Positions 48,707 through 59,859 are shown, numbered from the stretch's first letter. The stretch: 64,000 nt of DNA from Pyrrhosoma nymphula (GCA_963573305.1 OY754335.1:18329501-18393500), one strand, 5' to 3'. Numbers and translations: made by a program. The notes: generated by a model not told the origin, from the sequence alone.

Positions 48707-49203
48707 CAGTGGCGAATACAGAAAAAACTCAAGGGGGGGCGCAAGTTATCGCGACGATTGTAGCTTTCAAACTGATTGCCTGGCAGCGACTCTTATTCCC
48801 TTATATATGTAGCTCGGTTGTTTCGAGAACATTCGGTGCCAGAGTGTTCGCTTCCAGACTTTTAAGGAGTGTGAACAAATACAAACAGTAGAATATTCGC
48901 GACTTTTCTCGAACAAATACCAGACAGAAAAATGTATCGAGATCACTAGAATGGCCGCAACTTTTCTCGTAGGTTAGCTATCTATGTGCCAGACAGAAAC
49001 CTATAAAATACGATGACGCGGACGCGCGCGCGTGCTACTTAAGAAAGTGCAACTTCTCGATAACTCGACTCAGAGTCGACTGACGAAAGACGCGAACGAA
49101 TAGCGTGCGGGCTGACTGGCGGGGGCGGTTCGGGCGGCAATGAGGGTGGCCCCGCAAGGGGGGGGCGCGCGCCCACCGCGCCCCCCATATGTATCCGCCA
49201 CTG
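48707..49203. mobile_element. hAT-type MITE, 497 bp
   Basis: Ends CAGTGGCGAATAC and, on the minus strand, CAGTGGCGGATAC. CCCCCTCT is duplicated exactly (48699-48706 and 49204-49211). It splits the endonuclease domain of the LINE. The interior is CpG- and G-rich at 49010-49190 and has no transposase. Confidence 0.88.
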
Positions 49204-49577
49204 CCCCCTCTCTATGATTGGAGGTAGGCATATAAACCTGGATTATAACTAGATTCGTTGGATCTGCCTTTATTTCCACGACTATTATCCTATCACTCAC
49301 CTGTTCTGCACACACTACTTTTCTAACAAGTTTCCTGTTCATTAAATGGACCCCTTGCCGCCTTTCCTTTAGAGTAGAACTAATGCAAACTCCTACGGAT
49401 CGATTATTTTCCCATGAGAAGAGAGAGCAACCTTCCTTGCAAAGGACAACGGCATAGGAGCGTCGGAGTGAGATAGCAGCGTCTTTGCATTCGTGATTGT
49501 CCTTTCTCCCACCTTTATTCCGTCATAGCGTATGACGCTCGAATCGGATGGTGAGAAGCATCACGAGGTATCAGTTC

Positions 49578-50097
49578 GCTCTGATATATTAAAGATGGGA
49601 ATAAAAATTTTGATAAAATTATTAATTTAAAAAAATAATTTTTTAATATACCATGTTTTTAAAACGTTTTTAAAAATAATTTTCCCTGGGCCCTTCTAAA
49701 TTTCTGAGGGTGAATTTTTAGTGGCAATGGAGATATTTGTAAGACTTGAAGAGAAAAACGTGGGCGCAGGCAGTAGATAATAGAAAATAGAAGTAGATAA
49801 TCCGGATGAATTCACAAACAATTTTAGTGCATTGCAAATGGTATTAATTGTGGGGGTTTGCTCAACGACACCTGGCCACTTTACTCCTCCTTAATTATCA
49901 TGGGTTGGCTGCGCCCCACGTTTATCTCTTCTAGTCTTACAAATATCTCCATAGCCACTATAAATTCACTCTCAGAAATTTAGAAGGGCCCAGGGAAAAT
50001 TATTTTATACTTTTTAGCCCATTTAAAAAATGTGGTATATTCAAAAATTATTTTTATTTGATTAATTATTTTCTGCTTTTTAGTCTTATTACCAGAG
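49578..50097. mobile_element. Foldback element with long inverted arms
   Basis: Left arm about 49578-49775 and right arm about 49905-50097 are inverse copies, sharing CCCTGGGCCCTTCTAAATTT, GGAGATATTTGTAAGACT and AACGTGGG-CGCAG. The spacer is about 130 bp. Edges CTCTGATA and ACCAGAG pair. No coding frame. Long arms with a short centre suggest a foldback or snapback MITE. Confidence 0.8.
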
Positions 50098-50384
50098 TCA
50101 TGCGCATGAGGAACTATCAACTGTTAGATCTCTATACTTTCTAGCAAAAGCGTGGCATATACAACTCTATATGTCATCCTTATTATGTCCAGAGGTACTT
50201 CTTTATCGGCTGAGTATGATTATCTGTCGAGCGAGAGACTAGCACATATACCATACTGAGCCTTATACCATACTGAGAACTCGGTCAGTAATACCCTGAA
50301 TGCGTATGACAGTGGTGAAATAGTTATTTATGCACCTTGGCCGTTATGGCACATGATTTGGTTTAAGACAAATACATTCAGCAA

Positions 50385-50660
50385 GCGCGGAGCTATGGTT
50401 AAAGTTTCAAGGCTCTACTAGAAAATCAGGAAAACTGTTAATTAATTTATCGTTAATTAATTAATCAATTAATTATTGTAACATATAGAAAATGATGCAT
50501 TGGCATCTAGTTCCGAGCGACGGTTAAGGTTTCGAGCCCTTCCACGCACATCAGGAAATTTGTTAATTAATTAATCAGTAATTAATTAATTAATTGTTAC
50601 AACATGTAGCTAACATTGCATTGTCATCCACTTCTGAGCTATGGTTAAAAATTCAATACA
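50385..50660 (+). repeat. Tandem repeat, about 125-bp period, 2.2 copies
   Basis: Units start near GAGCTATGGTTAAAGTTTC (50388), GAGCGACGGTTAAGGTTTCG (50515) and GAGCTATGGTTAAAAATTC (50635). Each contains an AATCAGGAAA-like word and a TTAATTAATTAATC run, then GCATTG-CATC. Confidence 0.75.
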
Positions 50661-51270
50661 TTGAATCTGTATTTCCGAATCCTTCTTTAATACACTGTAA
50701 ATCTAGATTCCTAAATCTATATTTCCAAATCCCATTGTTAACATTTTAAATCTAGATTTTCTGATCCACATTATTAATTTATCATATATAAATATACAAT
50801 GGTGGTATGCATTAAAAATCTCCATTGAAGATCCCTATAGGGAAATGACACCCTATAGAGACATAAAATTCCCTAAGGGACGTGAAATTCCCTTTTTTGT
50901 TCCCTATGGGATTTTGTTCCCTATGGGAACTCTATATTTCTATGGGTCTTCAACGGAGACTCCTGTAGAGAATGTGAACCCATTGAAATGTTCGTATAGG
51001 AATATGGCTTTACCCATAGAGTTTATAATGGGGAAAGTTTATGGGTCTTCAAAGAGTGTTCCAATGAGGAAGTGGAGTGCGTTGGATAACAATGGTAGAA
51101 GTCAATAGAGGATAACTTTGGGTAAGAACTTCCAGTTTATGCTGGATTTTAACAGTTAATGTTAGCCCCCTAGTAAATATGTCTACTGGTTTCAGTAGGT
51201 TTTTCTACTGACTCCTACTGAACTCTAATGCACTGAAATGAACTTTACTGAATCCCAACTGTTTTCTACT
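50640..51270. repeat. Islands of short palindromic words
   Basis: 50670-50760 repeats AAATCTAGATT-like words; 50829-51120 repeats TCCCTATAGGGA and CCCTATGGGA-like words; 51185-51265 repeats CTACTG and its complement. No coding frame is supported. Confidence 0.6.
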
Positions 51271-51421
51271 GTGCAGATGGCATCTAGCGATAGAACGAAT
51301 CATGTAGATCCACTACACAGTACACACATACCACAATCGCAAAATGTCCACCTTAAAAGTACATTGACTCTTCTTTTGCCATTGAAAGAATAAGGTAAGA
51401 ATTTAACATACTCGTTGGAAT

Positions 51422-51658
51422 TTAAGAAAGCGAGTTTGAAGCCACAAGTTTAAGATTTTTATCGACATGTATTTTCAGGCAGTTCAGAAGGAAATGGTAA
51501 TCAGCATCCATAGTGATGATCTTTAAAATCTCATTGTACCCACGTAACGATGGGTGATCTTTGGCCTTCTGTTTCCTCAGGGAACACTGTACGCAGAAAT
51601 GTGATTGAGCCTTTGGAGCATCAAGAAAAATTTGAACAATATTGGGAACATTATAAAA
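51422..51658 (-). CDS. Possible exon, unrecognised
   Basis: After an acceptor-like CTACACAG the minus strand is open for 78 residues: FYNVPNIVQIFLDAPKAQSH, then FCVQCSLRKQKAKDHPSLRG and a hydrophobic-helical end ending in TAA. The sequence is complex and not repeat-like, so it could be a terminal exon of a host gene or part of an unknown element. No family is recognised and no partner exon was found. Confidence 0.25.
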   Translation of the reverse strand, partial: FYNVPNIVQIFLDAPKAQSHFCVQCSLRKQKAKDHPSLRGYNEILKIITMDADYHFLLNCLKIHVDKNLKLVASNSLS

Positions 51659-51946
51659 CTGTGTAGTTTCCAACAGTGCATTCGTAATTCTTCACCAAAG
51701 AGTTAATTGCAAAGTGTGGCATGATTCAGTGATTCAGACAAGTCTTCATTTCTGTCGCCTTATGGCATTCAGTGGATGTGTGTTGATGTTTTCGGGAAGC
51801 TACGTTCTGAGTGTAATTGCTTAATTGGTCTTTTCATGCTAATAAATGCAATTCAGTTTCATTCTGTTCTTCACTCTTCATGAGAACTCTCGGAACTTGC
51901 TCAAGAAATATGAATTTTTAGCTAGGTACCAGAAATAATAAAAATA

Positions 51947-51962
51947 CCCCCCCCCCCCCCCC
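51947..51962. repeat. Poly-C run
   Basis: A homopolymer of about 16 C between AT-rich flanks. Confidence 0.8.
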
Positions 51963-51969
51963 TGGCTGC

Positions 51970-52160
51970 CTGTTCGTTGAAAAGATTTCAAAATCTAGAT
52001 TAAATCCATGAAAAATCTCAAATTAAATCTCGAAAAAATCTATATAAAATCTAGATTTAATACGTCATGTAGCGGACATATCACCTTCTTCAAGCTAAAA
52101 TAAATCAAGATTTTTTCTGGATCCAGTGTTGGCAAGTATCTATGTTAAATCTGGATTTAA
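51970..52160. repeat. AAATCTAGATTTAAT word island
   Basis: Several copies of AAATCTAGATT(T)AAT and AAATCT-AAATC variants, like those at 50670-50760. Confidence 0.5.
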
Positions 52161-52169
52161 TCTTTTCCT

Positions 52170-52775
52170 GGTTTGTATGGATATGTATTTCCATGAGTTT
52201 TTTAAAAAATATTCATTAATTAAAAAGCTTTTTATTTTTTTACGAGCAATGGTACATACAAAGCATTATAATAATTTTGTTGTTATTAATTTTAATGGAG
52301 ATCTATGTCATTTAATGACTGATGATTGCATTTTCATAGCCAACTAAAATGCACGAGTGAGTGCTCATCTGGTGAGTGACTAGGAGAACCAGGTGTTGAA
52401 AAAGAATCTTTTTCTTCTCTCACTCTTCTATTTTCAAAGCAAGCATTCGTGAGGCATCTTCTGACCAAGGCGTGACTGAAGAACAAGTCTTCCTGTTAAA
52501 ATTGAGATGGTAAACATGCTGTGAGTAGAAGAAAAATGAAGACTGAATCATTTAAATAGAAATACTTATTAATAATCCCAAGTATTGTCTATTGATATAT
52601 GTGTTGTCATGATGACATTATGGGAGAAATATAAAACAATTTCCAATTTAAAATAGCAGACATTGAATATTTCTTGTAATGGGGCAGTCTATCACTTAGG
52701 CTAATGAACAGGCATCAGCTACTCTTAAATGTAGGCACTCTGGTGGGAATACAGCTTGAGTAGGAAACATCCTTG
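52170..52775. other. No gene recognised
   Basis: Unassigned, AT-rich. Confidence 0.4.
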
Positions 52776-52779
52776 GAGC

Positions 52780-52929
52780 AAAAAATCCTCCGAGTGCGAG
52801 GTGGCCTAGGGAAAGGAACTGGCCCCCTACCCTGAATGTGTGAAATTCACACACCTGTGGCTTAGTCCGGGGTGAGCTCTACCCTCAACTATCCAAACCA
52901 ACCTTTGGGTTGCATCACTGAGTGAGTGA
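52780..52929 (+). mobile_element. SINE copy lacking the tRNA head
   Basis: Shares with 53124-53270 AGGGAAAGGAACT, CCTACCCTGAATGTGTGAAA, CCTGTGGCTTAGTCCGGGGT and CCAACCTTTGGGTTG. The 5' tRNA-like part is absent, as in a 5'-truncated SINE. Confidence 0.8.
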
Positions 52930-53031
52930 TTGTTAACATAGCTATATGGTGTGTTAATATACATAAATGGTAAGAAAGTGTGTGTAATGATCTAAATAAA
53001 CAGTAGGTTTATTTATACTCACTTTTTTTTG

Positions 53032-53270
53032 GGAGCGTGGTGGCCTAGTGGGTAGAGCCCATGGCTACTGATCGAAAGGGTTCAAATCCAGGTGAAGTCT
53101 TTGGATGCCCCCAAACAAAAAAAATCCTTGGAGTGTGAAGTGTCCCAGGGAAAGGAACTAGCCCTCCTACCCTGAATGTGTGAAATTCACACGCCTGTGG
53201 CTTAGTCCGGGGTGAGCTCTACCCTCTACTATCCAAACCAACCTTTGGGTTGAATCACTGAGTGAGTGAG
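53032..53270 (+). mobile_element. tRNA-derived SINE, full length
   Basis: The head has a textbook A-box TGGCCTAGTGGGTAGAG and B-box GGGTTCAAATCC, 30-35 bases apart, then the body shared with 52780-52929. These are RNA polymerase III promoter boxes. The 3' end is a (TGAG)n-like ACTGAGTGAGTGAG. Confidence 0.85.
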
Positions 53271-53344
53271 GAAACATCATTTTGCATAAGGCACCTATCA
53301 CTCAGCCTCAATACTGTACAATAAAATGCCAAACTATACTTTAA

Positions 53345-53649
53345 CCCTTTAACTGCTCCCATCGTCTATAAGCGATGGACGTAGAAGACGGCTCCCATCT
53401 TCTATTAACGATTTGAATAAATTTTGAAAAAAGGTGTATTTCGTCTTTCAGTAAAAAAACACCTCCTGCAATACGACATTCAGAGTAAAAGTATGTATTA
53501 GTAATTACGTACTAAAAAATTTTAAAAATTTTTTTCCTGTAAATATTAAGTGATAAGTGATAAAATTACGCAAAAATAAGAAAAAATAAAAACATTTTTT
53601 TTTGCACCTAGGGAGAGCTCTTTTTCAGATTAATTGTGCAGTTAAAGGG
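53345..53649. mobile_element. TTAACCC-ended MITE, 305 bp
   Basis: TTAA at 53341-53344 and 53650-53653; exact inverted ends CCCTTTAACTGC. A hairpin CCATCGTCTATAAGCGATGG lies about 13 bp inside the left end. No coding frame. piggyBac-like by target and ends. Confidence 0.85.
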
Positions 53650-54084
53650 TTAAAACCATTACCTCTCCAGTGATTTTCAAAAGGAGAGTCAAGGAATTCC
53701 TGATGAAGAAATGCTACTATGATGTAAGAGAATTTCAAAGTGATCGTATTTGAACAACTTTGTATATACTACATGTTCATTTTAAAATTGTAATTTCTGT
53801 GTGTATATGTCCTGTCTTAAATTCTTGACAAAACCATGCATGTAATTGCTAACGGTGTAATAAAAAAATTATTATTATTATTATCATCACAGTCAGTCAG
53901 TCCCTGATTACAGATTGTCCTTAGTAGCAATGGCAACATGAATGAGTTGGACAAGATGTCAATTGCGAGTCAGTCGACTATTCGAGTCGACTAGTCAAGA
54001 ACTCAATTGTCTGTCCTAAAACCACAGCACCAGGGAAAAGAGCCAGTAACCACAGACCGGTCAGATTCAATCGTGGATTCTTAA

Positions 54085-54397
54085 CCCTTTGAGTGCCAAC
54101 CAATTTCCTAGGTATTATGCTAAAAGTGCCGTGGAATTTTTGGTGATTTTGCAGTAGCTTACGAATAAAATTATTGTTCATACATAAATAAAATTACATT
54201 TACAAAAAATTTAGGAAAACTTTATTATATATGGTTTAACGTTTGACATATTGCATTTAATGATTTTATTGTATCTTAATATTTGAAAAAATATTAATAT
54301 ACGAAATAGTGACATTGCAGATGGAGCACGATAGTGCTTCTGGCACTTTTGGCGAGAGACGGGAGGTGCGCGATCGCGCTCCCCGGCACTCAAAGGA
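54085..54397. mobile_element. TTAACCC-ended MITE, 313 bp
   Basis: TTAA at 54081-54084 and 54398-54401; ends CCCTTTGAGTGCC and (minus strand) TCCTTTGAGTGCC. The palindrome GCGCGATCGCGC lies about 20 bp inside the right end. AT-rich interior, no coding frame. Confidence 0.82.
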
Positions 54398-54401
54398 TTA
54401 A

Positions 54402-55655
54402 AACCGAGGCACTAGGGAGAATGGCCAGTTTTATGCAAGCAATATCCTTCTCCGGGACAGTAATGGTAACACTCCCACTGCACATGAGGAGTACAAAGAG
54501 TTGTTCACTTTCCATTACCGTTGAGTTGTTATGACTATGTTCGGTTCTGACCAACTGGTCGTAAGTCGATTTGGATGTTTGTTTGATATTCATGATTTTT
54601 TGGAAGATTTTGGTAGAAATGCTTTCTACATATCCTTATTTTGTTCCAAAATTAAGGATATTCAAATTAAAATAGAATTAATGTAGTCTCTATACTGCTG
54701 CTGATTACAGGCCAACAATCTTAAGCATTCTTATGTTACCCAGCTGAGTAGCACTAATCATGCCACTGCCAAATACTAATTGGTTGTTATTCAAACCGTC
54801 ATATATCGAATGTGTCTTAAGTTCATAACTGACTATATGTTCTGTCATGACTTGTCAATCAATTGAATACTTCTTGTCATTGTTTTAATTCACTTTCATT
54901 TGATTAGTCTGCTCTGAATATCTGGTAATATTTTCTGGGATGCAAATCAAATATTCCACTTAGGTATACTACTTATATGAACGGTTCATTAAGGTTGGAT
55001 TTATGGTATTATTCATTTATAAGCCTGGGCTAGTTATGCCATTGAAAAAGAAATGCCCTTCGGTAAAGGTTGACGCAGTATACAAGTTCCTTACACATAC
55101 GTCAATGAAATCAGTTGTCATCACCCCAAAAGTTGGACCAAAATTAAGAACACTGTGGTGGAATCCCTACTTAGCCTACCTTGGTTGGCTGAAGTTGAGT
55201 ATTGAGCAAGGAGTATTCTCTGGTGCAGGGTCAAAGAGTTGAATTTTACCAAAACAGCCATAACACATACTGTGGATGGGATAATCGGGTGGACCAGGCC
55301 CAGGACGACAGGTTACAACTCTGTCGTTTCCTCAATCATAGGATTCGAAGTAGCCAACACCCTAGAAAAAAGGTTTTGTTTTGCCGCTCGTCAGCTCCTT
55401 AGCCTATTTATGACTTTGTGGTCGTGTGCTTCCCTTTCTCTTCACCTTTCTTCCCTTTCCTTTTTTCCTTCCTACGCTAACTCCCCTAACCCTGGTAATA
55501 AGTGCAGGCTTGAGGCCGGGGGGAGTGGCATACCCTGCGTGGTGGACCCACGAACCAACTGTGGATGGGGCCAGGACATTGTTGGATTGCAGTTTTTCAT
55601 TAATTTCATATCACTGAAGAATGAATGGGTGGCTTCATGAATTTTTTTCTAAATG
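54402..55655. other. No gene recognised
   Basis: Unassigned. Frames at 55202-55640 have no domain. Confidence 0.4.
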
Positions 55656-55658
55656 TAC

Positions 55659-55801
55659 CATATTTGATGGCATGTAAGGCCCAACCCCATTTCAGTAGGA
55701 CACACTCAATAAAAGTGACCATTAGCCTGTGGCAGGCCCGGGGCTGATTTTTTAGCCCTAATTTTGGAAAAAAAGGTGTATCTGATATGCCATCAAATAT
55801 G
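55659..55801. mobile_element. Short MITE-like inverted repeat, 143 bp
   Basis: CATATTTGATGGCAT at 55659-55673 is exactly inverted at 55787-55801. The interior has GGGCTGATTTTTTAGCCC, a second hairpin. Target duplication unclear. Confidence 0.6.
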
Positions 55802-56179
55802 ACAATTCAAGGAAATATACTGATATACAATGTAAATACATTATATAAAAAACTTGTGATACCTTAAAATCAGTGATGTCTCCAATGGTGTGCTTTACTT
55901 TTAGTGGTGGAATAAGAAAAGGAGCCACCTCTGATCTTCTGTTGACTATCTGGAAAAGAAAATTTTGTGTGAGTAATTCTGATTAGAAGTCTATTCGAAC
56001 TAAGGTATTTATATTTTAATGAATCTCTATAACACTAGAATATCAAGGACACTATTATCCCTTAACACAAGAGAGGTGGCAACCTTCTTTTGTTTTTATG
56101 GTTCCAATGTAAGCATAGTTAATAACTAATTGCAAGGGAGTGGACCCTCTTAAATCAGGTTGATGTTTTGCTGCTTTCT

Positions 56180-56360
56180 AATCTGGGTTTGAATCCCAGT
56201 CAAGTCAAATGATTTTTTCATGGCAAATTTCATCTCCTTTGGTGTATAAAAACGATTCTGTTGGAAATCGCCAGAATTAGGTGGTTTCTTGGACCAAGGA
56301 TTGAACTGCACACCTTGAGCTTTTTGGACCAATGCACAAACCACTATGGTGCCCAGGATT
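56180..56360. mobile_element. SINE fragments in opposite orientations
   Basis: Plus strand at 56185: GGGTTTGAATCCCAGTCAAG with AAATGATTTTTTC, a SINE tail like 24480. Minus strand at 56360-56285: ACCATAGTGGTTTGTGCATT (A-box) and GCAGTTCAATCC (B-box), a tRNA-like head. The two pieces point away from one consistent copy. Confidence 0.5.
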
Positions 56361-56489
56361 TCATATAATAATAAATATTATTCCCATCTGTAGATCATCA
56401 AATAGGTCACCTAGTTGTTTTATATAGATTATCTGAAGCTTTATGCTTCCAGCAAAAAACACCTTTGAGCTGCCCTGTACACCATACTA

Positions 56490-57945
56490 GAATACAGGGT
56501 ATAGGGATGGAGTTGAGCTGGGAAAAGTGTGCATCCATCCATGTGGTGAGAGGAAGATTCTCGGAGAACAAGGAAGATATGACATGTTGCATATGGGAGC
56601 ATCATCGAGGAGTGTGACATCTACAACTACCTCGGCATTCTCCAGCACCAAATGCAGGAGGTTATAGAAGCAAAGGAAAGACTCACCACCAAATACAGAC
56701 AGACTCTCAGAAAAATCTGGAGTTCTAAGCTGTTCAGCAAGTACAAGGCTTTGCCATGGACATGCTAGTGGTCATTAACTACTGTAAACCTTTGGAAGCC
56801 TGAAATGGAACATTTATGAGTTGCAGAACCTTGATAGGGGGACAAGGAAGATGATGACCATCTTCAGAGATCTTTATCCAAAATCTTCCGTTACCAGGTT
56901 GTATCTTCCTTGCAATGTAGGTGGTAGAGGTCTATTGAGTCTGGAGTGTCTTCACAAAAGAGTTGTCCTGGGTACAGCATTCTGAGTGTTCATAAGTACA
57001 GACCCTCTGCTCAGTCTTGTAAAAGAGCACAAGAGTGCGGGAGCGTTTCTCTTCCAGGTGGCAGGGCAGCAGACAAAACTGGTCTGGACTTAGTTGTTTC
57101 ATCTGATGAAAACGATGATGACTTATTCATCTTGCCATCGAAGGCAGACATCCTCAAGTTAGGAACGAAAAAAGCCAAGCAGAAGCCCTTGCTCAAGGTG
57201 CATACCAATAAGCCCATGCATGGTGTTACTATAGAAACTTGGAAAACGTGGGCTATCAACGGAGCTGATGTTTGCCTTCCTATACTCTCCTGGTCTAAAA
57301 TCGCAGACCAAGGGTCCTTGCATGTCAGGATGGTGTCATGGACACCCTTGTATACCACTGTCTATTATTCAAGGCAGAGGTTGTTGACTTGAGATGCAGG
57401 GTGTGCCGAGCACAGCCGGAGACTTCGAGTCACCTTCTCTCCTGCTGCAGTTATGTACTAGGCCACGTCAAGGTACATATTTACCTTGGTACAATGTGGC
57501 TCTGCTGGTGTTATACTTTTACCTTTGACACCATTATTGCATGAAACACCTGCGCTGCCCTATCCCCCTGGAGATATCAAGTGAGTCTTGAAGAACAATT
57601 AATGTTTAACCAGGTGGTACTACTTCTTTTCCACTACTAGGTAGTTGGAGGCAGCTAAGTCTCATTCTTCTCGATCACCTCATATGCTCCATGTTTATGA
57701 TTGAGTTTTTGGCTCTGATTGAAACAAGCATGTATGCAAAAGAGGTGGAACAATGGGCTAAATATCAAGGTATGCTATTTGAACTTTGGCAAATGTTCCC
57801 CAGACACTCTGTAGAACTAGTAGTCCTCATTATAAGTGTGCTCGGTGGAGAGGAGGGCTTGATGCTAAATAGCGTCAATTGCATTCCTGCTTACGTGGAA
57901 AAGGCAGAATCACTGTTGGCATGCATGCATAACTCCATCTACTGA
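56490..57945 (+). pseudogene. Non-LTR retrotransposon C-terminal half, decayed
   Basis: The plus strand in shifting frames reads YNYLGILQHQMQEVIEAKER, LTTKYRQTLRKIWSSKLFSK, then at 57374 LRCRVCRAQPETSSHLLSCC (a C-x2-C…H…C finger). From 57750 it reads WAKYQGMLFELWQMFPRHSV, ELVVLIISVLGGEEG and CIPAYVEKAESLLACM. The order is that of the tail of a LINE with a CCHC-type finger after the reverse transcriptase. At least four frameshifts or stops; no endonuclease recognised. Confidence 0.7.
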
Positions 57946-58189
57946 GTGCACATGACCCAAATGCAGTGTAGCCACCTATCCAATGTGCATCAGACGAGGT
58001 TGCAAAAACTGCCTAATCCCTTCCTAGCCTCTGACCACAATGACGGTAGTGAAACCTGTTGCTTGCCAGGGACTCAGAGGGGAATGTTACAAAAGAAACA
58101 TTTATAATGATATTTGGTAGTCTACTGGTTAAGGTAGATTTCAGTGTAGGTAAGTAAGATTAGATTTTTATAAGTTCAGGGCCCTATCT

Positions 58190-59850
58190 ACCAATAATAT
58201 TTCTTTATTTATTTTAGCATGTTTCCTACCCTTTTCATTCCATCCGTAAAACTTATTTTCTTTCTTCCCCTTCCCTGCTTGCCCAACATCCTTCCCTCTA
58301 TCACAACCTTAAGTAACCCTTCACCCCTCATTACCCCTTCCAATCATCTACCTTGCCTTTTCTTAATCCCTTCCTGAAGTTTCCTCTCTACACCCACCAT
58401 AGCATTTACTTCCTCCTTTGTTTTCCTTTCTATCCATCCATCTTCTATTCTTCCATCCTCCTCCACACCCACATATCACATGCCTGCAGCCTATTATTTT
58501 CCTCCTTTATCAGAGTCCACGTTTCTGCCTCATGCAACGTTACACTACATTTCACACAAGTTCTTCACCAGCTTCTTCTTTACATCCCTACCTCAGCAGT
58601 TCTCTCCTATGTTAACCCTTTCGCGCCGGACGTCGGCCATAGCCGACGAGCATTTTCATACGCAAACGACCGAACGTCGGCTATAGCTGGCGTGGGTTTT
58701 TCAGCGCAAACGAACGGACGTCGGCTATAGCTGTCGCGGGGGATGGGAAGTGACCGCTGAGGTAGCAATGGTCGGAGGTATTCAGGCCCTGCCTGAGTCC
58801 CAGCTTAGCGAGACCTTAGAGCTGATCCTCGGCCATTTGGCCTGACCCTCCTTCTCATTTACGATCCTCATAATAGCAGGAATCTGTGTTGAAGTGGTTG
58901 AATTGTAAATGATTTTTGCAAAGAAAAATTAATTGCAAACTCCAATTTTTTATACCTTGAAATGAATTCTTCGTTTTTTTCTGTGCATAAGCAATTTTTA
59001 AACGAAATTTTAGTGTTATTATTAACGGACTTCTTGTGTGAAAACCTTGTGTGTTCATATGCGATGAAAAATACGCAAAAAGAGAAATGTTGTCGTTTTA
59101 TTGTCTATATCGTACGTGTTTGTTACAATCTGAATGCCTATTTACACTATATGTCCTCTATTTTCCGATTCCTTCATTGATCCCCTTAGTAATTACTCAT
59201 ATTCCAGTATTTTTAGGTAATGTATATTGTAAAAACATATTTTTAACTTCGCCTACGTTGGTCCAAAGCCCGAATGAAAAAGAAGGATGGGAAGTATTAT
59301 TTGGAGGTTTATTCAAAGAAAATTTCGAGACGTCCTAACTTGCTGTAAAAATGGAAAAGTCCTAACTTTGTTATTATTAACGCTAGAAATCCGTTTAAAA
59401 TTCTACAATGCTTAAAAAATGTAAGTTATTCTTATATAAGTGTAAACTGTTAAAAATCATAGACAATATTTAATTTTAAAAAACACTGCTAATGCAATGA
59501 GTTGACCGTGGACTCCCGCTAAGAAAGGGTTGGAGGGTCGAGTCCAGTGGCCGGGGTAATAGCCGGGCGCCCCGTTAAGTAGGGTCCCAAATCGGAGGGA
59601 CGAGAGTACCTGGGCCACTCCACCCCAAAAAAGTGCTTCGCAGAGCGAGGTTTAAAATTTTCGCAAGCTACCCGTAGCACGGAAAACATTTTTCTTTCGT
59701 AGTCGCCGGCAGGAAAGGGTTAAACCCTTCTTTCGCTAGCACAATTCTCATTCTATTGTCTCCGCCTCTATGTCCAATATCCTCCAACATACACCCCAAG
59801 TTAATAAATTACTCTACTTGCTCCAGTTTGAGCCCTCCAGCCTTTTGCCT
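58190..59850 (-). pseudogene. Decayed LINE tail, split by a TTAA element
   Basis: On the minus strand 58611-58200 gives remnants such as AETWTLIKEENNRLQACDMW and VWRRMEE, matching the tail of the LINE at 46040-46282. 59850-59724 carries the adjoining upstream part. The insertion at 58616-59719 separates the two. Frameshifts are numerous. Confidence 0.65.
58616..59719. mobile_element. TTAACCC-ended element, 1.1 kb
   Basis: TTAA at 58612-58615 and 59720-59723; ends CCCTTTCGCGCCGG and (minus strand) CCCTTTCCTGCCGGCG. Just inside the left end three hairpins of the type CGTCGGCYATAGCCGACG lie in a row (58630-58740). The interior is AT-rich with no recognisable transposase. Confidence 0.8.
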
Positions 59851-59859
59851 TGCAAGCGC

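Larger units (their letters stand above)
45820..49405 (-). mobile_element. Non-LTR retrotransposon with endonuclease and reverse transcriptase remnants
   Basis: Minus strand. Endonuclease: VVCAEQVSDRIIVVEIKADP, TNLVIIQVYMPTS (49330-49212), then after the hAT insertion GWEVGDYGLGRRNDRG, RRRYTWKKPGD and RHRYRNSVKN. Reverse transcriptase (47391-47044): GDDQFGFRRGTGTRDAI, CFVDFEKAFNRVEW and GRGVRQGCPLSP. It continues after the second hAT insertion with SVRFADDEA, which holds the catalytic Asp pair, then KTKVMRYSRS. The C-terminal tail (46282-45930) has SVELYGSETWSLRRKDV, EMWVWRRMERVSW and HVMKRVIEGR. Frameshifts and stops are many, so it is dead. The 5' end is truncated near 49405. Confidence 0.88.

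Noticed and set aside
50471..50600. CRISPR-like spaced TTAATTAA repeats
   Set aside because: Eukaryotic context, no regular spacer length; explained by the 125-bp tandem repeat.
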